From Heterostelium album PN500 (taxonomy: Eukaryota; Evosea; Eumycetozoa; Acytosteliales; Acytosteliaceae): a stretch of 64,000 nucleotides of DNA. The DNA lies in contig NW_008805068.1 of NCBI RefSeq assembly GCF_000004825.1, forward strand, positions 1,364,001 through 1,428,000. The letters are read 5' to 3'. Made by a program: the position numbers and the translations under genes. The notes under the pieces were generated by a model. That model did not search any database and had not been told where the DNA came from. It saw only the letters and a list, made by a program, of their open reading frames with translations. Below are positions 13,564 through 24,897 of this stretch, piece after piece (within the stretch, counting starts at the first letter, position 1; every line of letters begins with the position of its first letter).

Positions 13564-14084
13564 ATAGGCTGCTGCTGCATAGGTTGTTGCTGTTGTTGCT
13601 GCATTGGCTGTTGCTGTTGCATAGGTTGCTGTTGTTGTAAAGTCTGTTGTTGTTGCGGCTGTTGAGCTTGCATTGGTTGTGGTTGTTGCTGCTGTTGCTG
13701 TCTCTGCTTTCTGTTTTGTTTCAAGAGCCATCACCAGCTTGGCTATCGATTGAATATATTTCTCTTTCTAAACAATATTTATTGTACATCTTGATAGTTA
13801 GTCTAAAATGTAATTACTACCTGTCTAATAAAAACATATATATATATAATTACAGAATCATGTTTCATATCAAAAATCTTTTTCTCTAGATTGTTAGCTC
13901 TTTCAAATAGATTTCCATCATCTTTTTCATGCTTTAACAAATGCATCCTATTTGTAACAATTCAAACATTAGTAAAACATTAGAATTGCTATATATATAC
14001 TTATTAATACTATTATTATACATACAATCTCTGCACCAACTCTTGACGCTCAAAATCTTTAATAGTTACTCTCCAATCCTCCAT
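10816..14084 (-). CDS. med15: Mediator complex subunit 15 (MED15), apparent frameshift
   Basis: Tail subunit of Mediator that receives activator signals through its KIX domain (family knowledge). Five exons: 14084-14026, 13947-13854, 13767-12057, 11983-11564 and 11487-10816; about 984 aa. Exons 1-3 encode the KIX three-helix bundle (MEDWRVTIKDFERQELVQRL, then FERANNLEKKIFDMKHDS, then YIQSIAKLVMALETKQ). A very long Gln-rich region with CAA/CAG runs follows, then a conserved C-terminal part (WDSIKKLKSIIPTVEPI; YLVQPLCNWQWENADS; VTLIVEVPDAYPSQPAQF) typical of MED15/GAL11. The KIX frame and the Gln frame differ by one base: an extra G at 13707, between ETKQK and QRQQQQ. That is either an assembly error, a real lesion or, less likely, frameshifting. 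All other junctions are in phase. Confidence 0.85.
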
Positions 14085-14303
14085 CCTTTATATAAATAAA
14101 AATAGTGATAATAATTTTCATTAATCCACCACTTAAGTTTTTAATTTATTTTTTTGAAAACACCAAACAAAAATAAATAAAATTTTATACAATTTTTTTT
14201 TGTCGTCATTTTTCTCTTCAAAAATCTTTAAATTGTTAAAAAATAGATCAGATTTGATAATCAACCGATCAAATATAGAATAGAATATAGATAACATAAG
14301 AGA

Positions 14304-15284
14304 ATGAGTAGTAGTAATAATAATGATTTTGATGATTTCTATGGTGATGACGATCATGATATAAATATGTTTAGTAATGATGCCATAAGATCTCAAAATA
14401 ATATATTTCCTGTAAGTTTGTCTTATATATCTTTATAATTGAATAAATAGAATTTTTTTTATTAATAAACTATTTATTATTTATTTATTTATTTAAATTT
14501 ATAGATTGGATATCAAGATGGTCTTGAAGATGGAAAGAATCAAACATTACAACGTGGATTTAATGAAGGTTTGAAAGAATCGTCAGAGATTGCCTACAAG
14601 TGGTCATTGCTCATCGGTGCCATCAGCTCCCTCGATGTGTTCTATCATCATAACAAATCAATGGTCAGTGAAGAGCAATCGAAACTCATCACATCGTTGG
14701 AGGATATGCAATCAAGACTCAAAGCAATATTGAACCTACATTGCTCACCACCTACCATAGATATGTTAAAAGTGAAATTCAACAACTATAGTCATACTGA
14801 TACAACTGAATCAGATCTATCGGCACACCTATCAAAGGCAACCATTACAAGCAACAAAGTAGATTCCTGTTGTAAGAGTAGTAGTAGTAGTAGTTGTTGT
14901 GAAGATGGTGATGATAGTGGTTGTTGTGGTGGAAGTAACAACAAACAATCATCGAATTGTAAATCACAACAACAACAAGAAGCAGAAGAAGAATCATGTA
15001 ATAGCGATGTTGATGGCGACAATAGTGGTTGTTGTGGTGGTCGTGGAGATGACGGTGGTTGTTGTAAGAAATCGGAGGAAGAGGAATCAACAACAACAAC
15101 AATAAAGACAACAACATTGACATCAACATCTGCACCAATCATCCACATTGAAGAGGATAAAGAGTTGTTTAATAAGCTATGTGGAGAATGCAAAGAGATA
15201 TTCAATCGATTTGGATTGGATGGTAATGCCATCATCTCCAGCTGCGTAGAGAAACAGTTTAGAGTTATCAATACCCAAAATTAA
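14304..15284 (+). CDS. YAE1-domain protein with Cys-Cys-rich insert
   Basis: Exon 1 14304-14411 and exon 2 14505-15284; 295 aa. The YAE1 signature of spaced glycines is plain: GYQDGLEDGKNQTLQRGFNE, continuing EGLKESSEIAYKWSLLIGA. In yeast and human the YAE1-LTO1 pair hands the Fe-S targeting complex to the ribosome-recycling ATPase ABCE1/RLI1 (family knowledge). This protein resembles LTO1/ORAOV1 in that the motif lies near the N-terminus after an Asp/Asn head. Unlike family members of about 140 aa, it has a middle insert (about residues 135-205) with several Cys pairs (SCCKS, SCCED, SGCCGG twice, GGCCKK) among Ser, Gly, Gln and Asp, then a C-terminal helix (LFNKLCGECKEIF). The pairs could bind metal. 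The gene is divergent from MED15, with starts 220 bp apart. Confidence 0.8.
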
Positions 15285-15748
15285 CCCGAACGTTCTAAAA
15301 GTAGTTGTAGTAACAACAGTAGTAGTAGTAGTATCAACAACATCGATACCAATCATCTACATCCAAAAGACGATCGTTGGTCATGAAACACCACCACCGG
15401 TGGTGGTGCACTCCTATGAAAAGCAACAAACTATCAGTAACGTAAAAGAACTGCTAGCATTGTCAATCTTAGAAATGGTCATGATTCTCACCTATCTATA
15501 TGATCCACCGTAAACATTTAAAGATGTTCGTTCCTTAACAATTCTTAACAAATCTTATCAATAATTTAAAAATAATCAAACAAACAATAAATAAACAAAT
15601 AATTTTGCAAACAACAAGTCGACGACGAAAAAAATGATCTCTTCATTTTTTTATTTTATTTTTTGAACATTATCTTTTTTTATTTTTTAATATTAATTAC
15701 ATTGTTAGTTATTCTTATTTAACAGAATAATAGATAGATTGATCGATA
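15285..15748. other. Intergenic, YAE1 3' side and prefoldin promoter
   Basis: No gene seen. The first part is moderately GC-rich with AGT repeats and a perfect palindrome at 15389-15408. The rest is T-rich promoter-like sequence before the prefoldin start. Confidence 0.5.
15389..15408. repeat. Perfect 20-bp palindrome
   Basis: CACCACCACCGGTGGTGGTG is its own reverse complement, 105 bp after the YAE1-domain stop. It could form a hairpin in the 3' untranslated region. Confidence 0.7.
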
Positions 15749-15927
15749 ATGTCAGCACAAGTACAAGCACAAGTTCAAGCTATACAAGAACAAATCATTA
15801 AAGCAAGAGAAGAGTTTCAAACTCATGAAAAAGGTATATATATATATATGTTCATAGGAGAATACATTATGTATTATTTCGTTATAGTTTGAGAAGAGTA
15901 TTAACATATTATCTATTATTGTTGTTG

Positions 15928-15962
<35 letters not shown>

Positions 15963-16485
15963 AACAATAGAATTACAAAAGATAGCACAAGCTAGAACAA
16001 CATTATTGACACAACAAAATGAGAATGAACTTGTAAAGAAAGAATTTGATTTGTTGGATAGTGAAGCTAATATCTACAAGTTGATAGGTCCTGTATTATT
16101 TAAACAATCAAAAACAGAAGCTGAAACAACTATTGCTGCTCGTTTAGATCTAATTACAAAGAATTTGTATGTCTTCTTTAGATTTGCTTTTTAAAAAGGT
16201 AATCTAACCACTAACCAATCAATTAATCAATTAAAACAACAGGAAACAAGTAGAAACAAACTATAAAGATACAGAAAAGAAAGCACTTGATCAAAGAAAT
16301 AAGGTTTGATATAGATATTTTATATTATTAAAATTAAGATTACTAGAATCAATGATTATTAACTATAATAATTACTATTATACCTTTTCATTCAGATTTT
16401 TGAATTACAAAACAAGATAAAGACAATTGCTGCTCAAGTTCAACAACAACAACAACAACAGCAACAACAACAACAACAACAATAA
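15749..16485 (+). CDS. pfdn6: Prefoldin subunit 6 (beta-type)
   Basis: Subunit of the hexameric co-chaperone that passes nascent actin and tubulin to the CCT chaperonin (family knowledge). Four exons: 15749-15833, 15971-16166, 16243-16303 and 16396-16485, all junctions in phase; 143 aa, slightly longer than the usual 115-130. The family hallmark IYKLIGPVLFKQ lies in the middle, between two coiled-coil arms: residues 1-60, with heptads such as ARTTLLTQQNENELVKKEF, and 90-130, with KNLKQVETNYKDTEKKALDQR. The extra length is a C-terminal run of Gln that ends the protein. The third intron has a weak donor (GTTTGA), but phase and conservation support it. Confidence 0.9.
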
Positions 16486-16609
16486 TAATAATAATATAAT
16501 AATAAAATAAAACATATAAAGATAAATAATTTAATGTTTGGGTTTGTCGGTAGGTTAGGTCATTCATTTTATTTAAATGTTTTGTTCGATTAGGTTCGGT
16601 TTGTTTGTT

Positions 16610-17394
16610 TTAAAAGAATTGAATAGGTGTAGTATTACTACTATCACTACTATTATTATTACAATTGTTATTATTATTATTATTACTATCAATATCACTA
16701 TTATTAGTGTTTAAAAGATTATATAATTCAAATATAGATTTACAAATAATAGGTTCATATTGTTTGAAGCATCCATTGATATCAAAGAATTGTCCAGTTG
16801 TTTTGTCTAGAATATCATAGTTTATAACGAGTTGTGGCTGTATATCTAATATCTTCATTAGCAGTGAGTCTACCAACACTGGTTTCAAATGGGATGCAGC
16901 ACTTGCTCCTCCACTAAAACCATATGATATTAATACTATAATAGTAAGAAAGAAAATAAGATGAATGTTAGATTATTTTCGTATAAAAATACGTTGACCG
17001 ATTGATCGATTGAATACATACCTGCAGGTTTACCATTCCATTCTTGACGTACATGATCTAAACAATTTTTGATTGATGGAGGATAACCATAGTTATACTC
17101 TGGTGTAATGAAAATAAAACCGGATTTCTCTGCAACCTCTCGACTCCATCGACTGGTAGTCGCTTCATTGATTTTCGTGGTATTGCTATGAGCAGTGCTG
17201 GCGGTAAATTCAAACATTGGCGTTGGAGCACTTGTATTCCATGTCTTCAAATCGATCACGCTATACTCTATAAAATCTGATTTCGGCACAGTCCTAAGAA
17301 TCCATTCGGTAATTGAATTTCCAATTCTGGTGTCTCTGGCACCTGATACAATCACACCAATCTTATGTTTACTTTGTGTTGTAACAACATCCAT
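16610..17394 (-). CDS. NADPH-dependent FMN reductase-like flavoprotein
   Basis: Flavodoxin-fold oxidoreductase of the NADPH-dependent FMN reductase family (azoreductase/chromate-reductase relatives), reducing flavin, quinones or dyes with NAD(P)H (family knowledge). Exon 1 17394-17022, exon 2 16935-16610; 232 aa. The phosphate-binding region starts at GVIVSGARDTRIGNSITEW. The flavin-contact loop is FITPEYNYGYPPSIKNCLDH, and exon 2 opens with VLISYGFSGGASAASHLKP, as expected for the next strand-turn. After the conserved domain (to about residue 190) there is an Asn/Ser-rich tail ending in PIQFF, not part of the fold. No signal peptide, so probably cytosolic. Substrate not predictable. Confidence 0.85.
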
Positions 17395-18567
17395 AAATAT
17401 ATATATATTATATTAAATAAAATAAACTTTTTTATAAAAAAATAAAAATAAAATAAAATAAATAAATAAATAATAAATAATAATTAAAGAATGTAACAAT
17501 AGTAATCTAACTACTATGATGATAGTTTAGATTTAAATTCAATGTATCTTTTTGTAAAAAGAAATTTTCACGATGCTAAAAATAACTAAAATATTATTTC
17601 TATTTTGTTTGATATGTTTAACTTATGATTGAGGATCTTGTGTTGTTGTTTTATAATTAAATTATTATATTATATTCTATTATATTAATTAAGTGAATTA
17701 TTTTTAGTGTGAAGAAGTCCTCTGATTGATCTGTGGTTGTATGAAATGTGTGTATTGTGTTTGAGGGTAAGTCTATGTATTGTTTTTTTTTTAGTGTTTT
17801 GAATTATGTTTGTGGAAAAAGAGGAGGATGGGTATATGAAACCTCAAACTTAAGTATTATTACAATGACACAGATAGATATATATAAAAAAGTCAAATTT
17901 TGTTCCACCTGCACCTCAATCCAGGTGTAATTTAAATTGAAAGAAATTAATGAGATGTGGCTCTCAAACTGAAAAAAAAAACGGCACATATTTTTTTCAA
18001 AAATTTACAAAAAAACCATGGTTTTATACCCACTATTTAAAGGGTGACGAACTTTCCCTCTTTTTAAATTTATTGTTTTTGTAATTTTTTTTATTTAGAT
18101 CTGTAGATTTCACCAAAAAGCGACTTGTGACAATAGATTCTTTTTCCCAAAATGGACATACAACGGTAGATCAATTTTTTTTTTCTAAAATAAATCAAAA
18201 ACTTTCGATTTTGTATGGAACGCTTCTTCTTTTGTTTGTTTTTCACAAGACATCTAAATTTGTTAATAGCAATAATCGGCAGTTTCAAAGCTTTACTAAA
18301 TTGTTAAAGGATAGCTTATAATGCAATCAAATCAAAGTTTGTTTTATTTTTTTTTTGATGATTTGATTTAAATCGAAAAAATCTAGCCTTGTCTTTCCTC
18401 CAAATAAAGCTTAATAAAATTTCAGTTGAAGAATAATGATAATTGCTTTATTAGCTTAGCTTTGCTTACTTTTAAAACTGCAGTTGAATGACAGTGTTGG
18501 TTGGTCGATTGATTTTATTGGATGAATCGAATAGAATAATGATGATGATGATGATGATGATAAGATT
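17395..18567. other. Intergenic, 1.17 kb
   Basis: AT-rich sequence with A/T runs. Several short frames occur on both strands, but none resembles a protein and none has supporting splice sites. I see nothing definite here beyond promoter sequence for the reductase. Confidence 0.5.
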
Positions 18568-20365
18568 TTACATGTTGTCGACGTGAATTGATTTTTCCAA
18601 TTGAGTGTATTGTTCATAGAATCTTTGGAGCAAGGTGGTACTGTATGTGATATCGGCAACACCACATGTTTCTCTGATGCTGTGCATACTGAGTTGTGGA
18701 TTACCAATGTCGACAGTCTTGATACCGTAGCTACCAGAGATGATTGGACCGATGGTGCTACCGCATGCCGAGTCGTTCTTGACAAGGAACTCTTGCACTG
18801 GAACACCGTTACGCTTGGCGAGCTCGAGAATGTAAAAGGCAGAGGTGCTGTCTGTTGCGTAGCGCAGGTTGGCGTTGTACTTGATGACTGGACCCTTGTT
18901 CATCTGTGGACGATGGAGTGGTTCGTGCATGTCGGCGTAGTTTGGATGGACGGCATGAGCCATGTCCGCAGAGATCAAGAATGACTTTCTCATGGAGATG
19001 TCAGAGAGCACTGTCAGGTTGTCGGATGGCGAGGCAAAACATTGGTTGATACGGTCGACAGTGTCAACAATCAATGGAGCACAGGCACCCTGTGGCGATG
19101 TAGATCCAACCTCTTCATTGTCAAAGAGCACTGCAGAAAGAACAGATTCCTCGTTCTTGAGATGCTCATCAGAGATATTCAAGAGCGCTTCGATCGAGCA
19201 GTACGACATACAGAGATTGTCGAGACGTGGCGAGTGGATATACTCTGAGAGAGCACCACCGATGGTTCCTGGCTGAGTGTCACATACGGACAAGTCGAAA
19301 TTAACGATATCACCGACGGCACAGTGTAACTCCTTCGAGAGAATGTCAAGCAAGAGTGGGTGGTGTTTGGTGTTGTCGACGTTCTCGTCCAATCCAACGA
19401 GTTTAGAGTTGAGTTGACTGGCGATTATTGGTACGAGGTGACGTTGAGTGTTCATCTTGAAACCGTCGGTGTTGACCGAACGATCTAAATGGATGGCCAA
19501 CGATGGGATACGGAGGAGAGCACGCTTGATGTGAACCAACTTGGATTCATAGTTGTTCTCACCGACCTTGACAATGACACGACCAGCCAAAGTCAAATCA
19601 CGATCGAACCAAGTATACCAAAGTCCACCACCATAGGTTTCACAACCAACCTGTAAATATCCAACGGATTCAACCTTGGAAATTGGTCTTACTTTCAAAT
19701 TTGGACTGTCAGTATGAGCAGCTGTAATTGCAAATCCATTACCAGCAACCTTATTATTTAATTATTATTGATTAGTTTAATAATAAAACTAAATTGATTT
19801 ATCTTTATTATCAATAATTCATACACAAATTTCACTCTCACTCTCACTCTTTCTCCCTTTTTTGATCTATTCAGTTTAGTTTACTTACAAAACGACCACC
19901 AACACAGAATGCGGATAAACAAGATTGATTACGAATGAAAAAGTATTTTCCATTGGGTTTCAGATCCCATTTTGTCTTTTCAGAGAGTTGTACATAACCC
20001 TTTTGCTTCAAGACGTCGGCAAGCACCGCAACAGCGTGGTAAGGTGATGGTGAGTTATCAATAAAGTTAATGAATTTGTTGGCGTGTGGAATGAATGGAT
20101 CCATTTTCTTATATAATTGTTCTAGTGTTACTGTTGTTGTTGTAGTAGTAGTTGTTGTTTTAGATTGTTCTGATGATAATTTAATTTGACTATTAGTACT
20201 CGTAAAGTAATGATTTCGATTAGATCTGACTAAACTACTGCTATTACTGCTATTGATACCAATAAATAATCTAGTATTTATTGATTTACTAATGAATGAA
20301 GTTGGTTTTGATAAAAAAGAAGAATAGATAGAATTACAAAGTATTCTCTTACTACTATTGAACAT
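18568..20365 (-). CDS. dnpep: Aspartyl aminopeptidase (M18 family)
   Basis: Zinc metallopeptidase that removes N-terminal Asp/Glu residues from peptides (family knowledge). Exon 1 20365-19889, exon 2 19749-18568; 552 aa. The M18 core begins at FINFIDNSPSPYHAV. Zinc-site residues lie in AITAAHTDSPNLK (His), VLFDNEEVGS (Glu pair) and SADMAHAVHPNY (His/Asp), with a C-terminal GNPQLSMHSIRETCG. Compared with the usual 470-510 aa there is an N-terminal extension of about 75 residues rich in Ser, Arg, Asn and Thr, without acidic residues. It reads like a mitochondrial presequence, so a mitochondrial or dual location is possible; an internal Met (MDPFIPHANK) could start a cytosolic form. The high-GC stretch within exon 2 is normal for a conserved, well-expressed gene. 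Confidence 0.93.
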
Positions 20366-20539
20366 CTATATCAAAAAAAAAAAAAATGAAATAATTAAAG
20401 TTTTTTAAACTGATTATTAATTCGGTGATCAGTGAATGGTTTGTGTTTTCGAAAAACAAAAAAGTGGGGTGAAATTTGATGATCAAAATAATGTTAATAT
20501 CATTAATATTATTATTATTTTAAATTAATTTTTATTATA

Positions 20540-21223
20540 TTAATAACTGATAGATTCTGGTTTCTGTGATTGTTGTTTTTTATCACTATTCTCTTCATCA
20601 TCATCATCTTCTTCTTCTTCTTGTTGTTGTTTTCTTTTAGTCTTTGAAACTTCTACAGCTTGCTTGATACGTTTAATATCAAACTTCTTGATTGCAGTGT
20701 TATCAAACTTTCTCTTTACTAAAACACTGTTGTCTTTGTCTTTATCTTCCTCTGATTCCGAATCACTATCGTTGTCTTTCTCTTTACTATTATTTACATT
20801 GTTTTTGGAGTTTACTTTTGTCTCTTTGGTGGACTTTGATTGCTTCTTGCTAGCAACTGCTGGTTCACCATCGGATGACTCTTCTTCACTGCTATCGACA
20901 ACAGCTTTTTGTCGTTTATTCTTATTCTTTGAGTTGGAGTCTGAATCATCGTCGTCTGAACTATCTTGTTTCTTCTTTTTCTTCTTTTCGACAGTTTGTT
21001 TCTTTTTCTCCATCTGTTTCATCTTCTTTGAATTGACAACTCTCTTTACTCTAACAATTTCCTCATCTGAACTATCTTTACTATTCTTGCTAATCTCTTT
21101 TTCTTCTTCTTCTTCTTCTTCCTCCTCAGAGCTTTCTTTCTCTCTATTATTATTCTTTGTTGGTGGTGGTGGTGTCTTCTTAGTATTATTTTGTTTCGAT
21201 GATTTCTTTTCCTTAACTTCTTT

Positions 21224-21256
<33 letters not shown>

Positions 21257-24200
21257 ACTTGAGCTATCTTTCTTCTTTTTCTTTATCTCTTTAGCTTGTT
21301 TCTTGTTGTTCCTCGATTTAGTTTCTTTAGTTTGCTTACTCTTATTGCTCTTAACTTCCAACTGTTTACTTTTCTTTTTATTCTTATTACTTATTACTGA
21401 TCTTGTCACACGCTTGGGTTCCTCTTCACTTTCCTCATTATCTTCTTCTTTATTCTCTTCCTCTACATCATTACTAGCTGTTTCTTTTATATTAACAACC
21501 ACATTATCTACATCCATTGCATCAGATTCATCCTCACTTGTGTTTGATTTCTTTGTTGACTTCTTCTCATTATTCTTACTATTAATATTTGATTTCTTTG
21601 ATAACTCTTTTTCCTCTTGCTCCTCTTCCTCTTGTTCTTCTTCCTCTTGATCCTCCTTCTCTACTTCTTTTTCTTCTTCTTTTTCTTCTTCTTTTTCTTC
21701 TTCTTTGTCTTCCTCTTGTTCTTCTTCCTCTTTTTCTTCATCTACTTTATGTTTACTTCTATTTTGTTCCTTATCTAAAACCGATAGTTCTACTTTTTCG
21801 ATTTGTTTGTGTAGGAACGATAGATATGAGTGATTATACAGTTTGCTCTCTGGAATGGTGAATTCACCTTTCTTTGACACCTCTAATTTGAAAAGTTTGA
21901 ATAACTTCTTAACTGTCTTTGATGAACAATAATCTTTCTCGACAATCGATGTTTTGAAGGTATGCATTGTGAATTTGCCTTTGAGTTGTGAAGCTTCTCT
22001 CTCACGTAATGACATTGCACTTATCAGGTTATCCTTTACCCACATCAGTATTGCATCTCCATTCGATTTCTTTGTGATGATCTTGATGTACTTGGTGATA
22101 CGCTTCTGATCTGCCTTCTCCTCTAGAGTGACAACCTTATCGCCAAGAGAAATCTCGTCGTCAGATGAATAGTTATCGACACCCTCCTCTTCTTCTTCTT
22201 TCTTCTTCTCTTCTTCTTCCTCATCGATCTTACTGGATCTCTTAATCATAGCATCATCCTCATCACTATCCAAATAAGTTTCATTCTTATCTTCTTCTGC
22301 TTGTCTCTGTTTCTTTGTCAGCCTAGACTTGGTAGGTATCTTGTCTTGCTGGTATTCACCACTGTCACCAAGAGGATCGGATTCAATGTCAGCAAGCTTA
22401 TCATCCAAATCCATTGCGATAATGGAGTTGACAGACTTGGGTGTGAGTAGCTTGAGGTATAGTAGATTGCTGTTCTCTGCCTTCTTAAAGTATCGCTCTA
22501 GTATTTGACTGATGATCTCTAGCAGTTCGGTAGCATTCTTATCTCTGGAGATGATTGGATCATTCAAGAAACTATTGAACATATAGAATATCGATAATCT
22601 ATAAAAACAACCTTCAAGTCCAATCGAAATGAATCGCTTCACCAGCGACACCAATTGGAAGTTGGTGGTCTGTGAATTTGAGATCCACTTGCCGAGCAGA
22701 TTACACAGATTGTTGATAATGTCGGGATGAGCAAAGTCAGAGATGAAACTTTCGATACTCATTGATTTAGTAGCCAACTCTTGTTGTTTCTCATTGTCTC
22801 TCTCCAGTTCATCTTCATAGTCTTTGTCACTGTTGTCTTCATTGTCTTCATTGTTGTCTTTGTCACCAGCTTCACCTTCGTTGTCGTCATCATCACCATC
22901 CTCCTTATCAACATGAACTCTTGTAGCGGACATCTTTGATTTCTTCTTGATGGATATAGCATTGCTATCTTGCAACTTGCAGAATTGGTCGAGCATATGG
23001 ATGGTGGTGTATGCCAAATTGGTGATGTCAAGCAACATGGCATTGGAATGGACTCTGGCATCGTAACGTCTCATGAGTTTAACAACACCGGAAAGGAACA
23101 CCTCCCTATTGAAATAGATCTTCTGTTGCATCTTTCTTGACATGTTGACTATCTCCTGCTGGTCGGACGACGCCATGTACGAGAGGATCGAAACCATCGA
23201 GCAAAGCGTAGAAACAGTATTCTCCAGCGGAACATAATCAACCTTGCGTATATTGGTGTGTCCCATGTACAGCTCTATACATTCAAATATAAAATTGAAT
23301 GTATTCAATGAGAGAGTAGATGCAACACATCCAAGTATAATATTATCCAGTGATGATTGACCATCACTTTCAGTTGTATTATTATTATTATTGTTGTTGT
23401 TATTGGCAATATCACGATTTCTACTTTGTAACATGGTCAAGGCGAATGATGTAAAGAAGTAGGTGAAAGATAAAAAGTTGAAACGATCCGACTCGAGAAT
23501 CGATGATTCCGAACGAGAGAGTTCGTAGACAACGATCTCCATGAGCACATTGTAACAACCATCGAGGAATTGAGTTGCCCATTCACGGAGAATTCCTAGT
23601 AGATACTGTGAGGAGTGAGATTGAGGTCTGGAGGTCATTCCCTTCTTCTTTCCGTGTAGCAACGTTGTATTGGCATCGACACTCTTTGACAGATTCGATA
23701 GTGTCAGTGGTTGGCTGGTTAGCTGTCTTATCTCTGTGGCACCATCGGCAGATGGCAAAGCGTTATTATAGATTCTCGAGCCACCCGACACAGCACTGGC
23801 AATCTGAGTAAAAGTACCACGGAATCTCGAAGCAGAAGACGATCCTCTATTTGCATTATTCAACTTTTTCAAATTGTTTTCTTTCATTCTCAATTGTGCA
23901 AGTGGATCGACTGACTGTTGTTGTTGTTTCTTTTGTTGTTGTTGTAGTAGTTGTTGTTGAGATGTAGTGTCTTGAGTGATTTCAAGATCAATCGGTGCCA
24001 ACCAAACATTCTGTGGATTCTCACGTCCAAGTATCTCTGAGAATATCTCCAATAGCAACAAAGAAAACAATGGATTTGAACTAAACAGCTTGTTTTCCTT
24101 CATTGTCTGTGATAATGTTAAGAATAACTCTAAGAATTTCTCTCTTTATAATATAAAATTATGAATAAGAATATGTTAATATTTGTTGAGTATTTAAACT

Positions 24201-24897
24201 ATAACAAAACGACATACTTATAAAGTAATATAATGAATTCTTCTTGCATGAAGAATTGATGTTCTTTGGCATTGGAAGCATCTGGATCTGGTATCTTTAC
24301 GATGTTTCTAATTAACGAGAGCACGAGTTCGATGAGTGCACAGTCAGTCTTTGATTGCGGTGAATTAGAACGTGACTCTGAGTAGAGTCGTCCAATTGGA
24401 TCTCTAAGCAACGAGAGTAATAGAGCAATGAACTCCTTATTGATAAACGACTCTTTGAAATCACATAGAATCTCCTTTTGTTTTGCTATGTTCTGTGAAT
24501 CCCTATTGATTGGAAGTGTAAACTTTACCATAATTTTCACTGATCAAGTTAATGTTGATTGATTGGTTAGACATGACATGTTAGCATTTTAGTTTGTTAT
24601 TATTATTATTACTATCGGTATGGTACATCATAGTTACTACATACATATATTTATAATTAAAATAGTATCATCAGGATAATGTAAAGCAAGAGGTATCAAC
24701 TTCTTTGATATGATACTCCAACTGCCGATTGTGATGAATACATCTCTATATTGCTCGTCATCTCTCTTTAGTTGACGAAACAGTTCACTTAGAGCAGCAA
24801 GACACTCTTCACCCTTAACAAACACCTTTTTCTTGTCGGAGTTTGTTTCGAATTGACCCAACTCCTCCACTATATTTATAAGATTTTGTTCATCCAT
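20540..24897 (-). CDS. timeless: TIMELESS/Tof1 replication fork protection protein
   Basis: Nuclear protein that with TIPIN stabilises stalled replication forks and links them to the S-phase checkpoint (family knowledge). Three exons: 24897-24645, 24539-24218 and 24143-20540, phases consistent; 1392 aa. The TIMELESS N-terminal domain shows ECLAALSELFRQLKRDD, VFITIGSWSIISKKLIPLAL, VKFTLPI, LIELVLSLIRNIVKIPDPD and FFMQEEFIILLYKY. The middle part includes an armadillo-like all-helical stretch (ILREWATQFLDGCYNVLMEI) and VKRFISIGLEGCFYRLSIFY. The last 450 residues are Lys/Glu/Ser-rich low complexity, very long even for this family. An E2F-type site lies about 200 bp upstream, fitting S-phase expression. 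Gene ends 150 bp before the aminopeptidase start on the same strand. Confidence 0.9.

Noticed and set aside
13288-13734. Thr/Ala-rich open frame across the MED15 repeat
   Set aside because: It is the CAA/CAG repeat read in another frame; only its first residues (KIX end) are real coding sequence.
20664-21650. Ser/Leu/Phe-rich open frame opposite TIMELESS
   Set aside because: Antisense shadow of the Glu/Lys-rich C-terminus of TIMELESS.
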